Shown one piece after another: positions 26,558 to 34,364 of a stretch of 64,000 bases of DNA. Source of the stretch: Halobaculum saliterrae (GTDB taxonomy: Archaea > Halobacteriota > Halobacteria > Halobacteriales > Haloferacaceae); assembly GCF_009831625.1 (NCBI RefSeq), contig NZ_WUUS01000012.1, positions 1 to 64,000 of the forward strand. Direction: 5' to 3'. The notes under the pieces were generated by a model. It had not been told where the DNA came from. It did not search any database and saw nothing but the letters and a program-made list of their open reading frames with translations. The position numbers and the translations under genes are program-made. Numbering within the stretch: the stretch's first letter is position 1; every line of letters begins with the position of its first letter.

Positions 26558-26881
26558 CTACTCGTCGGGATTCACCGGCCCTTTGTACTTCGAAGTCACT
26601 GAATCTCCTTCCCGCCACTGCCAGTAGTAGTAGCGGTTGTCGTTGATTTCCTTGATCGTGATCGTCGCCTTCGCTGGCACGTCCTCCGGGAGGTCATCGG
26701 GGCGCTCCTCGACGTCAGCGTCTTCCGCTTCCTCCTCGAGACGAGCTTCACGCTCCTTGTGTTCGGCCAACGCCTCGGCGTAGCTGGCAGCGTCCCGAAG
26801 ATGCTCCGATGTGGCTTCGTTGAGGGCGTCGACGATCTCCGTCGGGAGGTTCACCGGTGGGGTCGGGGGTTCGTAGGACAT
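26558..26881 (-). CDS. Small acidic hypothetical protein
   Basis: The 107-residue product starts MSYEPPTPPVNLPTEIVDAL at 26881; the ORF extension to 26908 runs into the dyad at 26896 and is rejected. It has a helical charged middle (EALAEHKEREARLEEEAEDA) and a C-terminal strand block KATITIKEINDNRYYYWQWR. The Tyr/Trp-rich end resembles short haloarchaeal proteins of unknown role often found beside regulators. It is divergent from the MarR-like gene. Confidence 0.7.
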   Translation of the reverse strand: MSYEPPTPPVNLPTEIVDALNEATSEHLRDAASYAEALAEHKEREARLEEEAEDADVEERPDDLPEDVPAKATITIKEINDNRYYYWQWREGDSVTSKYKGPVNPDE

Positions 26882-26895
26882 CGGGTACTCTCGTG

Positions 26896-26936
26896 TTAAC
26901 CAACACACCCCACGAATCCATAGTATTGTTGGTTAA
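26896..26936. repeat. Dispersed dyad TTAACCAAC-N-GTTGGTTAA, copy 2
   Basis: Ten-base arms TTAACCAACA (26896-26905) and TGTTGGTTAA (26927-26936). The nine-base core arms are 23 bases apart. It lies between divergent genes, 15 bases from the minus-strand start. Confidence 0.8.
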
Positions 26937-26979
26937 GACGATGGAGACGGCTTCCGTGCTTGCTGGATGTAACAATACT

Positions 26980-27005
26980 CGAAACTTCTTTATATACAAG
27001 TTTCG
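26980..27005. promoter_or_regulatory. Operator over the TATA box of the MarR-like gene
   Basis: CGAAACTT (26980-26987) and AAGTTTCG (26998-27005) are a perfect dyad enclosing TTTATATA, whose centre is 27 bases before the GTG at 27020. A repressor here would occlude TBP, consistent with autoregulation. Confidence 0.7.
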
Positions 27006-27019
27006 TACTATGTTACACC

Positions 27020-27943
27020 GTGCTCCGGCGTATCGAACTCGAGGTCCTCGCCACGGTCGACCGCGGCGACACGATCTCCGAACTCGCGACGAAGCTCGAC
27101 CACAGCGAGAGCTACCTCTCCCGTGCCGTCGGTGACCTCGTCGAGAAGGGACTCGTGTACACGGAACGCGACGGCCGGCGAAAACGAGTCGTCCCGTCGG
27201 ATGCTCGCGCCGTCGAACTCTATCGGGACCTCGTCCGCCAGCACTCCCACATCGAGTTCCCCGAGCTGCTGACCGGCAAGGCACTCGAGGTGCTGTACTA
27301 CCTCGACCAGCCACGAACTGTCTCCGAGATCGCCGACCGGAGCGACAACTACCGCAACACGGTTAACCGCGTCCTCAAGCGGTTTCGGAACCGTGGGCTC
27401 GTCGGGACAGCCGACGGCCGATACGAGTTCAACGCCGACTTCGACCGCCTCCACGAGTTCGCCCGTGAACTCGCCCACCATCTACATCGCCAACGCCTCG
27501 AAGCCGTCGCCCTGAAGGGCACGATTCTCTGGGAAGACTACGACGAATTCCTCGCCCAGACCGAGACGGAGATCGACGCAGAGGCGTTCCACGAAACCGG
27601 CCTCGCTCGATTTGCGGCCTTCGACCTCCAATTCCTGCTAACTGGCCATCGATACTACTTCTACTCCGAGGAACTCGACGCAGTCTCGCCGGCGGAGCTC
27701 TGCTGTCACACGCTGCTGATCGACGACGGCAGTCGCCACCGCTCGTACTGTCTCCTCCTGCTCAGCCACGTCGACGTCCACGAGGCGGACCTCCGAGAGC
27801 AGGCAACGAAGTATGGCCTCGAAGACGAAATCGACGCCTTGCTGCGCTACCTCGAGACGCACGGTGAGGTCGACGACGACCGGCTCCCGGCGTGGGACGA
27901 GTTCCAGGAGCTGGCGGCTGAGTACGAGGTGGGACCCTCCTGA
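27020..27943 (+). CDS. MarR-like winged-helix transcription regulator
   Basis: The GTG at 27020 is chosen because a TATA-like box sits 27 bases upstream, implying a leaderless transcript; longer frames start in that promoter. The 307-residue product has two helix-turn-helix units: VDRGDTISELATKLDHSESY and LDQPRTVSEIADRSDNYRNT, each followed by a wing. The C-terminal half (FDLQFLLTGHRYYFYSEELD and beyond) is a separate alpha/beta domain that may sense a ligand or partner. The dyad over its own TATA box suggests negative autoregulation. Confidence 0.8.
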   Translation: MLRRIELEVLATVDRGDTISELATKLDHSESYLSRAVGDLVEKGLVYTERDGRRKRVVPSDARAVELYRDLVRQHSHIEFPELLTGKALEVLYYLDQPRTVSEIADRSDNYRNTVNRVLKRFRNRGLVGTADGRYEFNADFDRLHEFARELAHHLHRQRLEAVALKGTILWEDYDEFLAQTETEIDAEAFHETGLARFAAFDLQFLLTGHRYYFYSEELDAVSPAELCCHTLLIDDGSRHRSYCLLLLSHVDVHEADLREQATKYGLEDEIDALLRYLETHGEVDDDRLPAWDEFQELAAEYEVGPS

Positions 27944-27980
27944 GACCGAACGTCGTCGCCAGCCGTGGCGTCTGCCAGGG

Positions 27981-28415
27981 TTAGTTCGGGTCGTAGGGAT
28001 TCGTTGCTGTCTCGAGCCGATAGACATCCTCGATGGCGTCAAAATCGTCGTCAAACGCATACAGGTAGCCGAGCCCCTCGGTTTGCATATACGCGATAAT
28101 GCAGGCGTCGACGAAGGAGAGCGGTTCGTGTTGGCGAAAGAGGGCCTTCCCGGTCGCGAGGGCGTCGGTGGTGAGTGAATCGATGTGGAAGCGGGCGTTT
28201 TCTTCGATTCGATCGAGAAGATCGACGGCTGCGTCGTGGCCGGCGTGGGTCGTGAGGCCGTTGAGCGTTTCCGCGAGCACGTAGTCGAGGACGACTGCCT
28301 CCGGTAGCGCTCCATTGTCAATGCCTTGGAGCACGGGAAGCGCGGCATCGTGGGATCCATCCCGCCGGTATGCGGCGGCAAAGAGGACTGTCGTATCGAT
28401 CAGTGCACGGGGCAT
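27981..28415 (-). CDS. PIN-domain ribonuclease toxin (VapC-like)
   Basis: The 144-residue product has the PIN acidic set: ALIDTTVLFAA (first Asp), AETLNG (Glu), SFVDACIIAYM (Asp) and AFDDDFDAI (final Asp). PIN toxins cleave tRNA or rRNA when freed from the antitoxin. It begins right after the stop of the AbrB-type gene, so the pair is a typical VapBC operon. Confidence 0.88.
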   Translation of the reverse strand: MPRALIDTTVLFAAAYRRDGSHDAALPVLQGIDNGALPEAVVLDYVLAETLNGLTTHAGHDAAVDLLDRIEENARFHIDSLTTDALATGKALFRQHEPLSFVDACIIAYMQTEGLGYLYAFDDDFDAIEDVYRLETATNPYDPN

Positions 28416-28667
28416 TTACTCGACGTCGACGCCCCAGGCGTCGTGATCGCTCGTGACATCGGTCGGCTCCTCACCAGCGTAGCCGTCGAAGTCGGCGAAC
28501 GTGCCGGTTTGCTGTTGGATGACGTGGACCCGAATGCTCCCGTCATCTTCGAGATGCCAACGGAGCTGGTCACCGTCGTCGATATCGAGTTCACGCCGAA
28601 TCCGGGCCGGAATGTTCGCCTGATTGCCAGACACTTTGCTTTCGGCGTCGATTCTGTCGCTGCTCAT
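28416..28667 (-). CDS. AbrB/SpoVT-type antitoxin (VapB-like)
   Basis: The 83-residue product starts MSSDRIDAESKVSGNQANIP at 28667, where a T-rich box (AGACTTTTCA) lies about 27 bases upstream. The swapped-hairpin signature QANIPARIRRELDIDDGDQL defines the AbrB DNA-binding fold, and the acidic tail probably occupies the toxin active site. It directly precedes the PIN gene. Confidence 0.85.
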   Translation of the reverse strand: MSSDRIDAESKVSGNQANIPARIRRELDIDDGDQLRWHLEDDGSIRVHVIQQQTGTFADFDGYAGEEPTDVTSDHDAWGVDVE

Positions 28668-28700
28668 ACCTCTCGGTACGTGACCGGCCGTGAAAAGTCT

Positions 28701-28716
28701 AGTGTGCCGCCACACT
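28701..28716. promoter_or_regulatory. Probable operator of the VapBC-like pair
   Basis: AGTGTG-CCGC-CACACT is a perfect dyad just upstream of the TATA-like box of the antitoxin gene, a usual place for antitoxin autoregulation. Confidence 0.5.
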
Positions 28717-28741
28717 ACCACGCACTCCAGAAGATATCGTT

Positions 28742-29563
28742 CTAGTTCGAGGGTGCTGGAAGGCGCCCATCCGGACGTGGAACACGACCCTGTTTTATCT
28801 CGTGATCGACGCGACGCAGATGCTTACAGCCGCCTTCGGGTGAGCGCTGCTCCCAGTCAGGGCAGGTACACGACTTGTCGATGACGTCAACTTCGTACCG
28901 GTTCCCGGACGCGGACTGCACCTCGTAGCGGCCACCTTTCGAGAGGAGCGAAACGTCCATCGCTTCGCCGACGGCACGCCTCGTGCGGGGCTCGAGATCG
29001 TCCTGCGACTGTGCGTTCTCGTCGACGACCAGTCGGTCGCGAACGTCGCCCGTTCGGCCACCGTCGGGAGCGACGGCTTCCGCAGGGCCACTGAGCCGCT
29101 CGTGGAGCACTTCCTCCACCGGATGATCTTCCGGCCAGAGGTAATGGACCTCGCGGCGCTCGCGATGGTCATAGGAGCCGCACGCGGCTGCACTCCCGGT
29201 CCAAACCCGCCAGGCACCGAGCGCGGCCATCACGTCGACGATGTCGCGGGGAACCGTCTGGTGGTCGTCCGGGAAGAACACCCGGAAGCGGGTACACGAC
29301 TCCTGTGGCGGGACGGTCTCCCACCAGTCTTCGCTGGAGCTCCAGCTATCGAACATCGCCTTGTCTTCTCCGTACCCGACGGTCACGCCGTCGATATCGG
29401 GCACGTCCGCAACCATCTCGTCAGTCTCGCCTTCGAGCAGCCGAAGGACGCCGTACCGCAGGTACTCGTGTGCTGGATCGTCCGTCGATCGAGCGACCTG
29501 GCCGTGCTGTTTTGCAACTCGTTCCGCCTCATTGAGGACAGCGGACAAATACGGTTCAGTCAT
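28742..29563 (-). CDS. SWIM zinc-finger protein
   Basis: The 273-residue product ends in a SWIM finger, CTCPDWEQRSPEGGCKHLRR, preceded by a strand block (GGRYEVQSASGNRYEVDVID). SWIM fingers bind DNA or proteins. The N-terminal 200 residues are acidic and unfamiliar, with an aromatic core (MFDSWSSSEDWWETVPPQES). It has the T-box/GC-palindrome promoter and the TTAACC dyad upstream. Confidence 0.75.
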   Translation of the reverse strand: MTEPYLSAVLNEAERVAKQHGQVARSTDDPAHEYLRYGVLRLLEGETDEMVADVPDIDGVTVGYGEDKAMFDSWSSSEDWWETVPPQESCTRFRVFFPDDHQTVPRDIVDVMAALGAWRVWTGSAAACGSYDHRERREVHYLWPEDHPVEEVLHERLSGPAEAVAPDGGRTGDVRDRLVVDENAQSQDDLEPRTRRAVGEAMDVSLLSKGGRYEVQSASGNRYEVDVIDKSCTCPDWEQRSPEGGCKHLRRVDHEIKQGRVPRPDGRLPAPSN

Positions 29564-29582
29564 GGTTCGTGGAGACGGGACT

Positions 29583-29613
29583 GCGCCTCCGCCCCTCGGC
29601 GGGCGCTGATAGA
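29583..29613 (-). promoter_or_regulatory. T-box/GC-palindrome promoter (SWIM gene)
   Basis: On the minus strand a TCTATC box is followed by GCGCCCGCC...GGCGGAGGCGC about 25-45 bases before the ATG. It is a weaker member of the shared promoter design. Confidence 0.45.
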
Positions 29614-29614
29614 C

Positions 29615-29656
29615 TTAACCAACGAATAGCGATCATTCGTATCCTTTGTTGGTTAA
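29615..29656. repeat. Dispersed dyad TTAACCAAC-N-GTTGGTTAA, copy 3
   Basis: Perfect nine-base arms at 29615-29623 and 29648-29656, spacer 24. It lies between the divergent SWIM and AbiEi-like genes. Confidence 0.8.
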
Positions 29657-29716
29657 TTCATCTCTGCTCGAATGCTGCGCCGGATCGGACTACCGGAGCC
29701 AAGGAAAGTATATCTG

Positions 29717-29734
29717 TATAGAGATAACTCTATA
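29717..29734. promoter_or_regulatory. Candidate operator of the AbiE-like pair
   Basis: TATAGAG-ATAA-CTCTATA is a perfect dyad about 55 bases upstream of the antitoxin start. AbiEi-type antitoxins repress their own operon through inverted repeats. Confidence 0.5.
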
Positions 29735-29787
29735 GGGAATACGGGGGACAAGACTAATACAGTTAGATACGATACCGATAACTAGCG

Positions 29788-30462
29788 ATGATGGAGTACG
29801 TCGACGAGACCGCGGCGAAGATCATGGTCGCGGCCCGGCCGGGCGACTCGATCCGGCGAATCGCCCAGAAGATCGACGGCTCCTACTCGTGGGTCTACGA
29901 CTGGATCGAGCGGTTGGAGGATGCAGGCTTCATCCGGCGTGAGGACGGCGTCTACATCGAGAATTACGCTGTGAGGGATCGCTACTACGATCTCGTCGCG
30001 GCCATCTCTCGCGCTGTTCCCCCTTCGATCGACGACGCCTACGTCATTCCGCACTTCGCCGGGATGCCCTTTGCGTACACGAAAATCGACGGCGTCTACG
30101 TCTGGACCCACGGCGGCTATCAGATCGCCCGCGGCCACGATGACTATCCGATCTTCATCAAAGTCGCCGACCAGGACGTCGAACGGTGGACGGCGTTCTT
30201 CGACGAGTTCGGCATTCCGAGCCGGATCGAAGAGCGGCCGGATGCAACCGACTACGATGCGACCGTCTCGTACGTGTTGTTCCCGACGAGTGGGGACATC
30301 ACTCGCGAGTGGGTCGACGGCAATCCGGTCATTCCGTTGGATGAGGCAATCGAGCACATGTTGGAGTACCGGGTGAACTACGAGCCGGCGTTGGAAATGA
30401 TCGCTAACGAGTACGACCGCGATATCGACGCGTCCCACGAGGATCCGCGTTTGAACGCATGA
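29788..30462 (+). CDS. Winged-helix antitoxin-like protein (AbiEi-like role)
   Basis: The 224-residue product has an N-terminal winged helix (SIRRIAQKIDGSYSWVYDWI with ERLEDAGFIRREDGVY as wing). A C-terminal alpha/beta domain follows (AYVIPHFAGMPFAYTKIDGV). Its stop overlaps the start of the nucleotidyltransferase gene by four bases, the layout of AbiE-like toxin-antitoxin pairs in which the winged helix represses the operon. The start ATGATG leaves a two-base ambiguity class (29788 or 29791). Confidence 0.75.
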   Translation: MMEYVDETAAKIMVAARPGDSIRRIAQKIDGSYSWVYDWIERLEDAGFIRREDGVYIENYAVRDRYYDLVAAISRAVPPSIDDAYVIPHFAGMPFAYTKIDGVYVWTHGGYQIARGHDDYPIFIKVADQDVERWTAFFDEFGIPSRIEERPDATDYDATVSYVLFPTSGDITREWVDGNPVIPLDEAIEHMLEYRVNYEPALEMIANEYDRDIDASHEDPRLNA

Positions 30463-31154
30463 GTCTCGGCGAACGCGAAGACGAATTGCTGGACACCCTG
30501 GGGGCCGTCATTGATGCTGATCTGCCGTACGTGCTCGTCGGTGGGTGGGCGATTGCGGCGTTCAATCAACGCTTCACCACGGACGTCGACGTCGTCATTC
30601 CGGCACAAGCGGTTGACGACTACACCGACCTTCTCACCGACCGCGGCTACGAAAAAACGGCCGATGTCGAGCGAAACGAGCTCTACGAGGGCCGTACTAT
30701 TCGGTTTACGAAAGATATCGGGAATCCGGTTCGGTTCGACGCGATGGTCGACGCGCTGGGCTGTCGCCAGACGGAAGCTGAATGGTCGTATCGCTATCTG
30801 GCCCAGCACTCTGTCACTGAGGAACTGCGAACCGGGCGCCCGGTAACAGCCAGGATTCCAGAACGGGAGTTGCTGTTTGCAGTAAAACTTCACAGTGGCC
30901 GCAAGGCAGACTCCCGGGATCTGGTGGTGCTTGCTGCTGGCGCGGATTTCGACCTGATCGCGACCCATCTGCATCGCGGGGAGTCCAAGAAGCTCGCTGG
31001 TCGCATCGAGACTGTCCTCGACCGACTCACGTCGGAGGATTTTGCGGACGCATTCAAGGGGGTCTTCGAACAGCAAACGGTTCCCGACCAGGATATCGAG
31101 GCCGTCGTCGAGTTCCTTCGTGACCAGCAGCGCCGAATCGATTCTGAATTATAA
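30459..31154 (+). CDS. Nucleotidyltransferase toxin-like protein (AbiEii/MNT-like)
   Basis: The 231-residue product carries the nucleotidyltransferase signature GGWAIAAFNQRFTTDVDVVI (GG then DxD). The helical C-terminus resembles that of the partial gene at 1-594, so the replicon holds two members. Family knowledge: such toxins transfer nucleotides to tRNA or other targets and are neutralised by the co-encoded winged-helix protein. The four-base overlap with the upstream gene supports coupling. Confidence 0.8.
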   Translation: MSLGEREDELLDTLGAVIDADLPYVLVGGWAIAAFNQRFTTDVDVVIPAQAVDDYTDLLTDRGYEKTADVERNELYEGRTIRFTKDIGNPVRFDAMVDALGCRQTEAEWSYRYLAQHSVTEELRTGRPVTARIPERELLFAVKLHSGRKADSRDLVVLAAGADFDLIATHLHRGESKKLAGRIETVLDRLTSEDFADAFKGVFEQQTVPDQDIEAVVEFLRDQQRRIDSEL

Positions 31155-31216
31155 CATCGACTGTCGGGGGATGTCTTGGGACGATCGAAACACGCAGGGT
31201 CGGACGCCGAACGAAT

Positions 31217-31259
31217 TAACCAACAGTGTGGACAAAGCACCTCCCAAGCGTTGGTTAAC
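31217..31259. repeat. Dispersed dyad TTAACCAAC-N-GTTGGTTAA, copy 4
   Basis: Perfect arms at 31217-31225 and 31251-31259, spacer 25. Unlike the others it sits between convergent gene ends, so it is not obviously a promoter element. Confidence 0.8.
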
Positions 31260-31278
31260 AGACAGGGGGAAGGCGTGT

Positions 31279-32208
31279 TCAGCCCCCGCCGACCGTCCCG
31301 ATTATCTCTTGCGCGGTCGAACTGATCCGGCCGAGACGCTCCTGAATGCTCTCCGTATCGTCGTCCTGCCACGCGGCAAGATAGAACGCTGATCCGCTCG
31401 TATCGAGGTCGAAATACCGCCCGACGATGTACGCAACGGCTTCGGCTTCGATCTCGCGTTTTGCACGCTCGGGTTCGTCGTCGCCATCGAAATGAAGCAG
31501 CGCGTGGGCGTACTCGTGAACCAATGTCACCGCGAGATCAGCCTGATTTGAGCGGGCTTTCGCTTCGACGACGGGTTGGCATTCGTGGAGATTCCGGTGC
31601 TTGCAGACGCCTTTCGCGTCGCCATGCTCCCACTCGGCAGCGTCGACGACACGGACGTCGATATCGAGAGTAGTTGCCGCATGGAGGAGCGCTGGCACCA
31701 GGTCGTCGGCGTCACCAGCTGCCTCGGTTTCCAGCTCGGGTAGCGGTTCGCCCTCGGTTTGAGACACATCGAAGACTGCCGTTGGTTTGAATCCAACCAG
31801 TCCTTTCGACCACTCCTCGGGCGATGTCTCGTCATAGTCACAGTCGCTTTGCTCGTGGTAGCTCGGTGAGTTCTCGCACTCGGGGCACTGCTTCGTAATA
31901 ATGGGTGCCCAGATCCAGATCGCCTGTTCGCCCTCTTGGACGTGCCGGTCGAACTCCGATCTCCACGTATTGTAGCCCGCTACGCGGGTTGCCTCGGGAC
32001 ACTGGAGCTTGATCAAGAGGGTGTTGCGATGTGAGTAGTCATGGAATCGGGACTGGACATCGAGCCACTCCTGGAACTGTTGGCTGGCTTTTGCCTCACC
32101 GACGTCTGCAATGAGCTCGTCGATCCAGTCTTCGATGGTACTGTGCATCTCGTCGTGTCGGGTGTCGGTCTCCTCGAACGAGACCTCCGACTCACTGGTT
32201 GTCAGCAT
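31279..32208 (-). CDS. ArdC-like anti-restriction/metallopeptidase protein
   Basis: The 309-residue product starts at MLTTSESEVS. The N-terminal half has the ArdC ssDNA-binding pattern (FHDYSHRNTLLIKLQCPEAT, then VAGYNTWRSEF). The C-terminal half has a zinc-metallopeptidase helix with HEYAH and a downstream Glu (EIEAEAVAYIVGRYFDLD). ArdC proteins protect incoming plasmid DNA from restriction during conjugation, which suits a mobile replicon. A CPECENSPSYHEQSDC insert may bind zinc. Confidence 0.85.
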   Translation of the reverse strand: MLTTSESEVSFEETDTRHDEMHSTIEDWIDELIADVGEAKASQQFQEWLDVQSRFHDYSHRNTLLIKLQCPEATRVAGYNTWRSEFDRHVQEGEQAIWIWAPIITKQCPECENSPSYHEQSDCDYDETSPEEWSKGLVGFKPTAVFDVSQTEGEPLPELETEAAGDADDLVPALLHAATTLDIDVRVVDAAEWEHGDAKGVCKHRNLHECQPVVEAKARSNQADLAVTLVHEYAHALLHFDGDDEPERAKREIEAEAVAYIVGRYFDLDTSGSAFYLAAWQDDDTESIQERLGRISSTAQEIIGTVGGG

Positions 32209-32254
32209 GGATTGCATCACATCGAGTACGACGATGTCTCCGAGAAGTCAGGAC

Positions 32255-32285
32255 GCGCCGCACCCCTCGGGGGCGCACAATAAAC
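32255..32285 (-). promoter_or_regulatory. T-box/GC-palindrome promoter (ArdC-like gene)
   Basis: The minus strand reads GTTTATTGT and then GCGCCCCCGAGGGGTGCGGC, a stem-forming palindrome. The start codon lies about 45 bases past it. Confidence 0.6.
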
Positions 32286-32366
32286 GACGGCGCGACTGCG
32301 GGGTTTATGCCGGGGTTGCTATCGGAAGCTGGGATTAACAACCAGTGCGATACAATTACCGGGAGG

Positions 32367-32522
32367 ATGGGTCTCGTCGAAACGCTCCGCGGGGTCGTTG
32401 GTACTCGCACGTCCACGACATCCACTCTGTATGAGTGCCGCCACTGCGGAACGACCCTTTCCGAGGACGCCGAAACGTGTCCGACCTGTGGTGGAGAAGA
32501 CGTTGTGTGCTACCAGTTCTAA
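32367..32522 (+). CDS. Small zinc-ribbon protein
   Basis: The 51-residue product starts MGLVETLRGVVGT and carries CRHCGTTLSEDAETCPTCGG, a two-CxxC zinc ribbon. This is a common haloarchaeal micro-protein type. The ATG follows GGGAGG directly. Confidence 0.8.
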   Translation: MGLVETLRGVVGTRTSTTSTLYECRHCGTTLSEDAETCPTCGGEDVVCYQF

Positions 32523-32589
32523 GTACACGTCCTCCTATCTGGGCAGGTTGCAGTCAGACTCGTTTCTGTTCGAGATAGTGCCCGGTCAA

Positions 32590-32610
32590 ACACCCCGCAA
32601 TGTGAATGGG
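32590..32610 (-). repeat. Isolated origin-box-like repeat
   Basis: On the minus strand it reads CCCATTCACATTGCGGGGTG, one clear match to the orc1-linked boxes but 6 kb away. It lies just beyond the stop of the gene at 32617-32964. Confidence 0.5.
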
Positions 32611-32616
32611 GATCGG

Positions 32617-32964
32617 TTATCGAAGCGCCGCCTTCTCGTCAGCGAGGCCGATCGTGACGAGATACTCGAGGAACGAATCGAACTGGTCGACATCGCTCGG
32701 CGTGTCCGTCGCGAGGTGTCGTGCCCACTCGATCGCCCATTGGAACGCGGGATCGATCCCGCCCTTACCATGTATATACCACCAACGGGCGGCCTTCAGG
32801 ACGACGAGCGGATTCGTCGGCGGTTGCTCGCTTGCGAGTCCACGAGTGATCGACCGGATTTCCTCGGGTACCTCGGCGGGGTCGACCTCGCCTGATTGGG
32901 TGTTCGATACGTCGACTGGAATGTCGTCGATCGAGACGTCGTTCGAACGCTGTTGTTGACTCAC
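32617..32964 (-). CDS. Small hypothetical protein
   Basis: The 115-residue product starts with GTG at 32964 (VSQQQRSNDV). It has a disordered N-terminus and a helical C-terminal half (NPLVVLKAARWWYIHGKG, FDSFLEYLVTIGLADEK). It is acidic and soluble; no family recognised. A T-box/GC-palindrome promoter precedes it. Confidence 0.65.
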   Translation of the reverse strand: MSQQQRSNDVSIDDIPVDVSNTQSGEVDPAEVPEEIRSITRGLASEQPPTNPLVVLKAARWWYIHGKGGIDPAFQWAIEWARHLATDTPSDVDQFDSFLEYLVTIGLADEKAALR

Positions 32965-33000
32965 GGAAAATCACCTTCTCGGAGGACTTTTTGAATCGAG

Positions 33001-33029
33001 CCCTCGCCCCCTCCGGGGCGCGAAAAACT
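33001..33029 (-). promoter_or_regulatory. T-box/GC-palindrome promoter
   Basis: Minus strand: AGTTTTTCGCGCCCCGGAGG then GGGCGAGGG. It is the textbook member of the shared design, 37 bases before the GTG at 32964. Confidence 0.6.
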
Positions 33030-33039
33030 ACTCGTAGCG

Positions 33040-34041
33040 TCACGCCGGCGGGAGGTAGACGCTCTGCTCGCCGGCGATCTCCTCCAGGTTGTTCCGATGG
33101 CGATGTGAGAAGTAGCACTCGTAGCTGCAGTAGCCACAGAGCACGCCGGTATCATACTCAGCGATGAAGGGACCGCGCCGAGTCGTCCAGACGTTCGCTT
33201 CGCATTCGGTACACGTAGCACTATCGAGATCGGTTGGTGACGGGCCCTCGTACTCGATTTCGAGGATGTCGTTATGTGGTGTTGAGTCGGGCCAGACACC
33301 GTGAGACTGCCAGAAGGCCTTGATCCGGGCGAGACTGTGTCGGACTGTCTTCCGAACTGTGACGTGGGAGGCGTCACGACCGCTATCATCCCAGCCGTCA
33401 GCCGTCCAGAACTCCCCGAACTGCGCGCCACGATGCAGCCCGTTCCAGTCGAGGCCGACGATGTCGGCCGGTGGGTCGTCCGTGAGTGTCGGTCGGGTCA
33501 GCTGTTGGATGACGTCCCACTGTTTCGGTGGGCTGCCCCCCAAGATGTGAACACGACGGCCACGCCAGTCGGTCGGCTCGGAGAACTCGTGCGCCAATCG
33601 GTCGGCGTACCCCCGCGAGTAGCCGAGCACGACGCCGTCGGGGATCGTGTCGATCACTTCGCGGCACTTCGGGACGATGACGAGTTCTGCGTCGGGATAA
33701 CTCGCCTGAATTTCGCGGGCAGCCGCCACGTACTCGTCGACGTCGTCTCCCTCGTACACATCTCCGATCACGCCAACCTTGGGTTCGTATTCGAAAAATC
33801 GGGCGACGTACCGAGCCAGATCGGGATTCCGAAAGTCGTTATCCAACATCCCGACGGGGATGTTTAGGTCCTGATACTGGGTCTGCTGGTACCCACAGTC
33901 TTCTCGGAACCCAGGCAGGAATCCGAGCCGATACGCATCTAGAGCGAACGGCGCCCGATGGAGGAACGCCACGACATCGGCTTGTCTGGCAGCGGTGATG
34001 TCGCGATCAGTGCTGCTGCTGGAGTTGATTTCGAGCGACAT
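33040..34041 (-). CDS. Conserved haloarchaeal hypothetical protein (DUF6610-like)
   Basis: The 333-residue product starts MSLEINSSSSTDRDI at 34041. It has an alternating strand-helix pattern that suggests a TIM-like barrel (DAELVIVPKCREVIDTIPD, VHILGGSPPKQWDVIQ, ADIVGLDWNGLHRGA). A C-terminal zinc ribbon follows (CTECEANVW, CGYCSYECYFSHRH). I believe it matches the haloarchaeal DUF6610 group, but from memory only. The barrel-like motifs recall tRNA-guanine transglycosylases. The start has a shared-type promoter and the dyad at 34118 upstream. Confidence 0.65.
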   Translation of the reverse strand: MSLEINSSSSTDRDITAARQADVVAFLHRAPFALDAYRLGFLPGFREDCGYQQTQYQDLNIPVGMLDNDFRNPDLARYVARFFEYEPKVGVIGDVYEGDDVDEYVAAAREIQASYPDAELVIVPKCREVIDTIPDGVVLGYSRGYADRLAHEFSEPTDWRGRRVHILGGSPPKQWDVIQQLTRPTLTDDPPADIVGLDWNGLHRGAQFGEFWTADGWDDSGRDASHVTVRKTVRHSLARIKAFWQSHGVWPDSTPHNDILEIEYEGPSPTDLDSATCTECEANVWTTRRGPFIAEYDTGVLCGYCSYECYFSHRHRNNLEEIAGEQSVYLPPA

Positions 34042-34070
34042 GAACATGGGCTGCGAGGGCGAATCCAGCC

Positions 34071-34100
34071 GCCCTGCACCCTCTCTGAGGGGCAATAAAC
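34071..34100 (-). promoter_or_regulatory. T-box/GC-palindrome promoter
   Basis: Minus strand: GTTTATTGCCCCTCAGAGAG then GGTGCAGGGC, a stem directly after the T-rich box and 30 bases before the ATG at 34041. Confidence 0.6.
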
Positions 34101-34117
34101 GGAGCCGCAGTCCGCTA

Positions 34118-34159
34118 TTAACCAACACTAGTCTCCAGAACCCGCACATCGTTGGTTAA
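34118..34159. repeat. Dispersed dyad TTAACCAAC-N-GTTGGTTAA, copy 5
   Basis: Perfect arms at 34118-34126 and 34151-34159, spacer 24, extended outward by A and T. It lies 77 bases upstream of the minus-strand start at 34041. Confidence 0.8.
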
Positions 34160-34205
34160 TATAGAGACGACGTAGCCACCGTGTCCGCTCAGCGGAGTCA
34201 AGTCT

Positions 34206-34337
34206 TCAGTCGAGTCGGTGGGGAACGACACGATGCCCGCACGGCGCGACCACTGCTTCACTCGGCCCGACGATCGTCACGCTCGCGATTCGGCGATCAC
34301 AGACGGGACACTGCTGGTGGGCGTTCTCGTTTGCCAT
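34206..34337 (-). CDS. 43-residue zinc-binding microprotein
   Basis: An ATG at 34337 opens a 43-residue frame MANENAHQQCPVCDRRIA ending VPHRLD. It has CPVC and CGH, enough for a zinc knuckle, and sits in line with the downstream end of the small coiled-coil gene. Size and composition match other haloarchaeal micro zinc proteins. Confidence 0.6.
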   Translation of the reverse strand: MANENAHQQCPVCDRRIASVTIVGPSEAVVAPCGHRVVPHRLD

Positions 34338-34364
34338 ATGGAAACGCGAAAACGGATGACTGCG

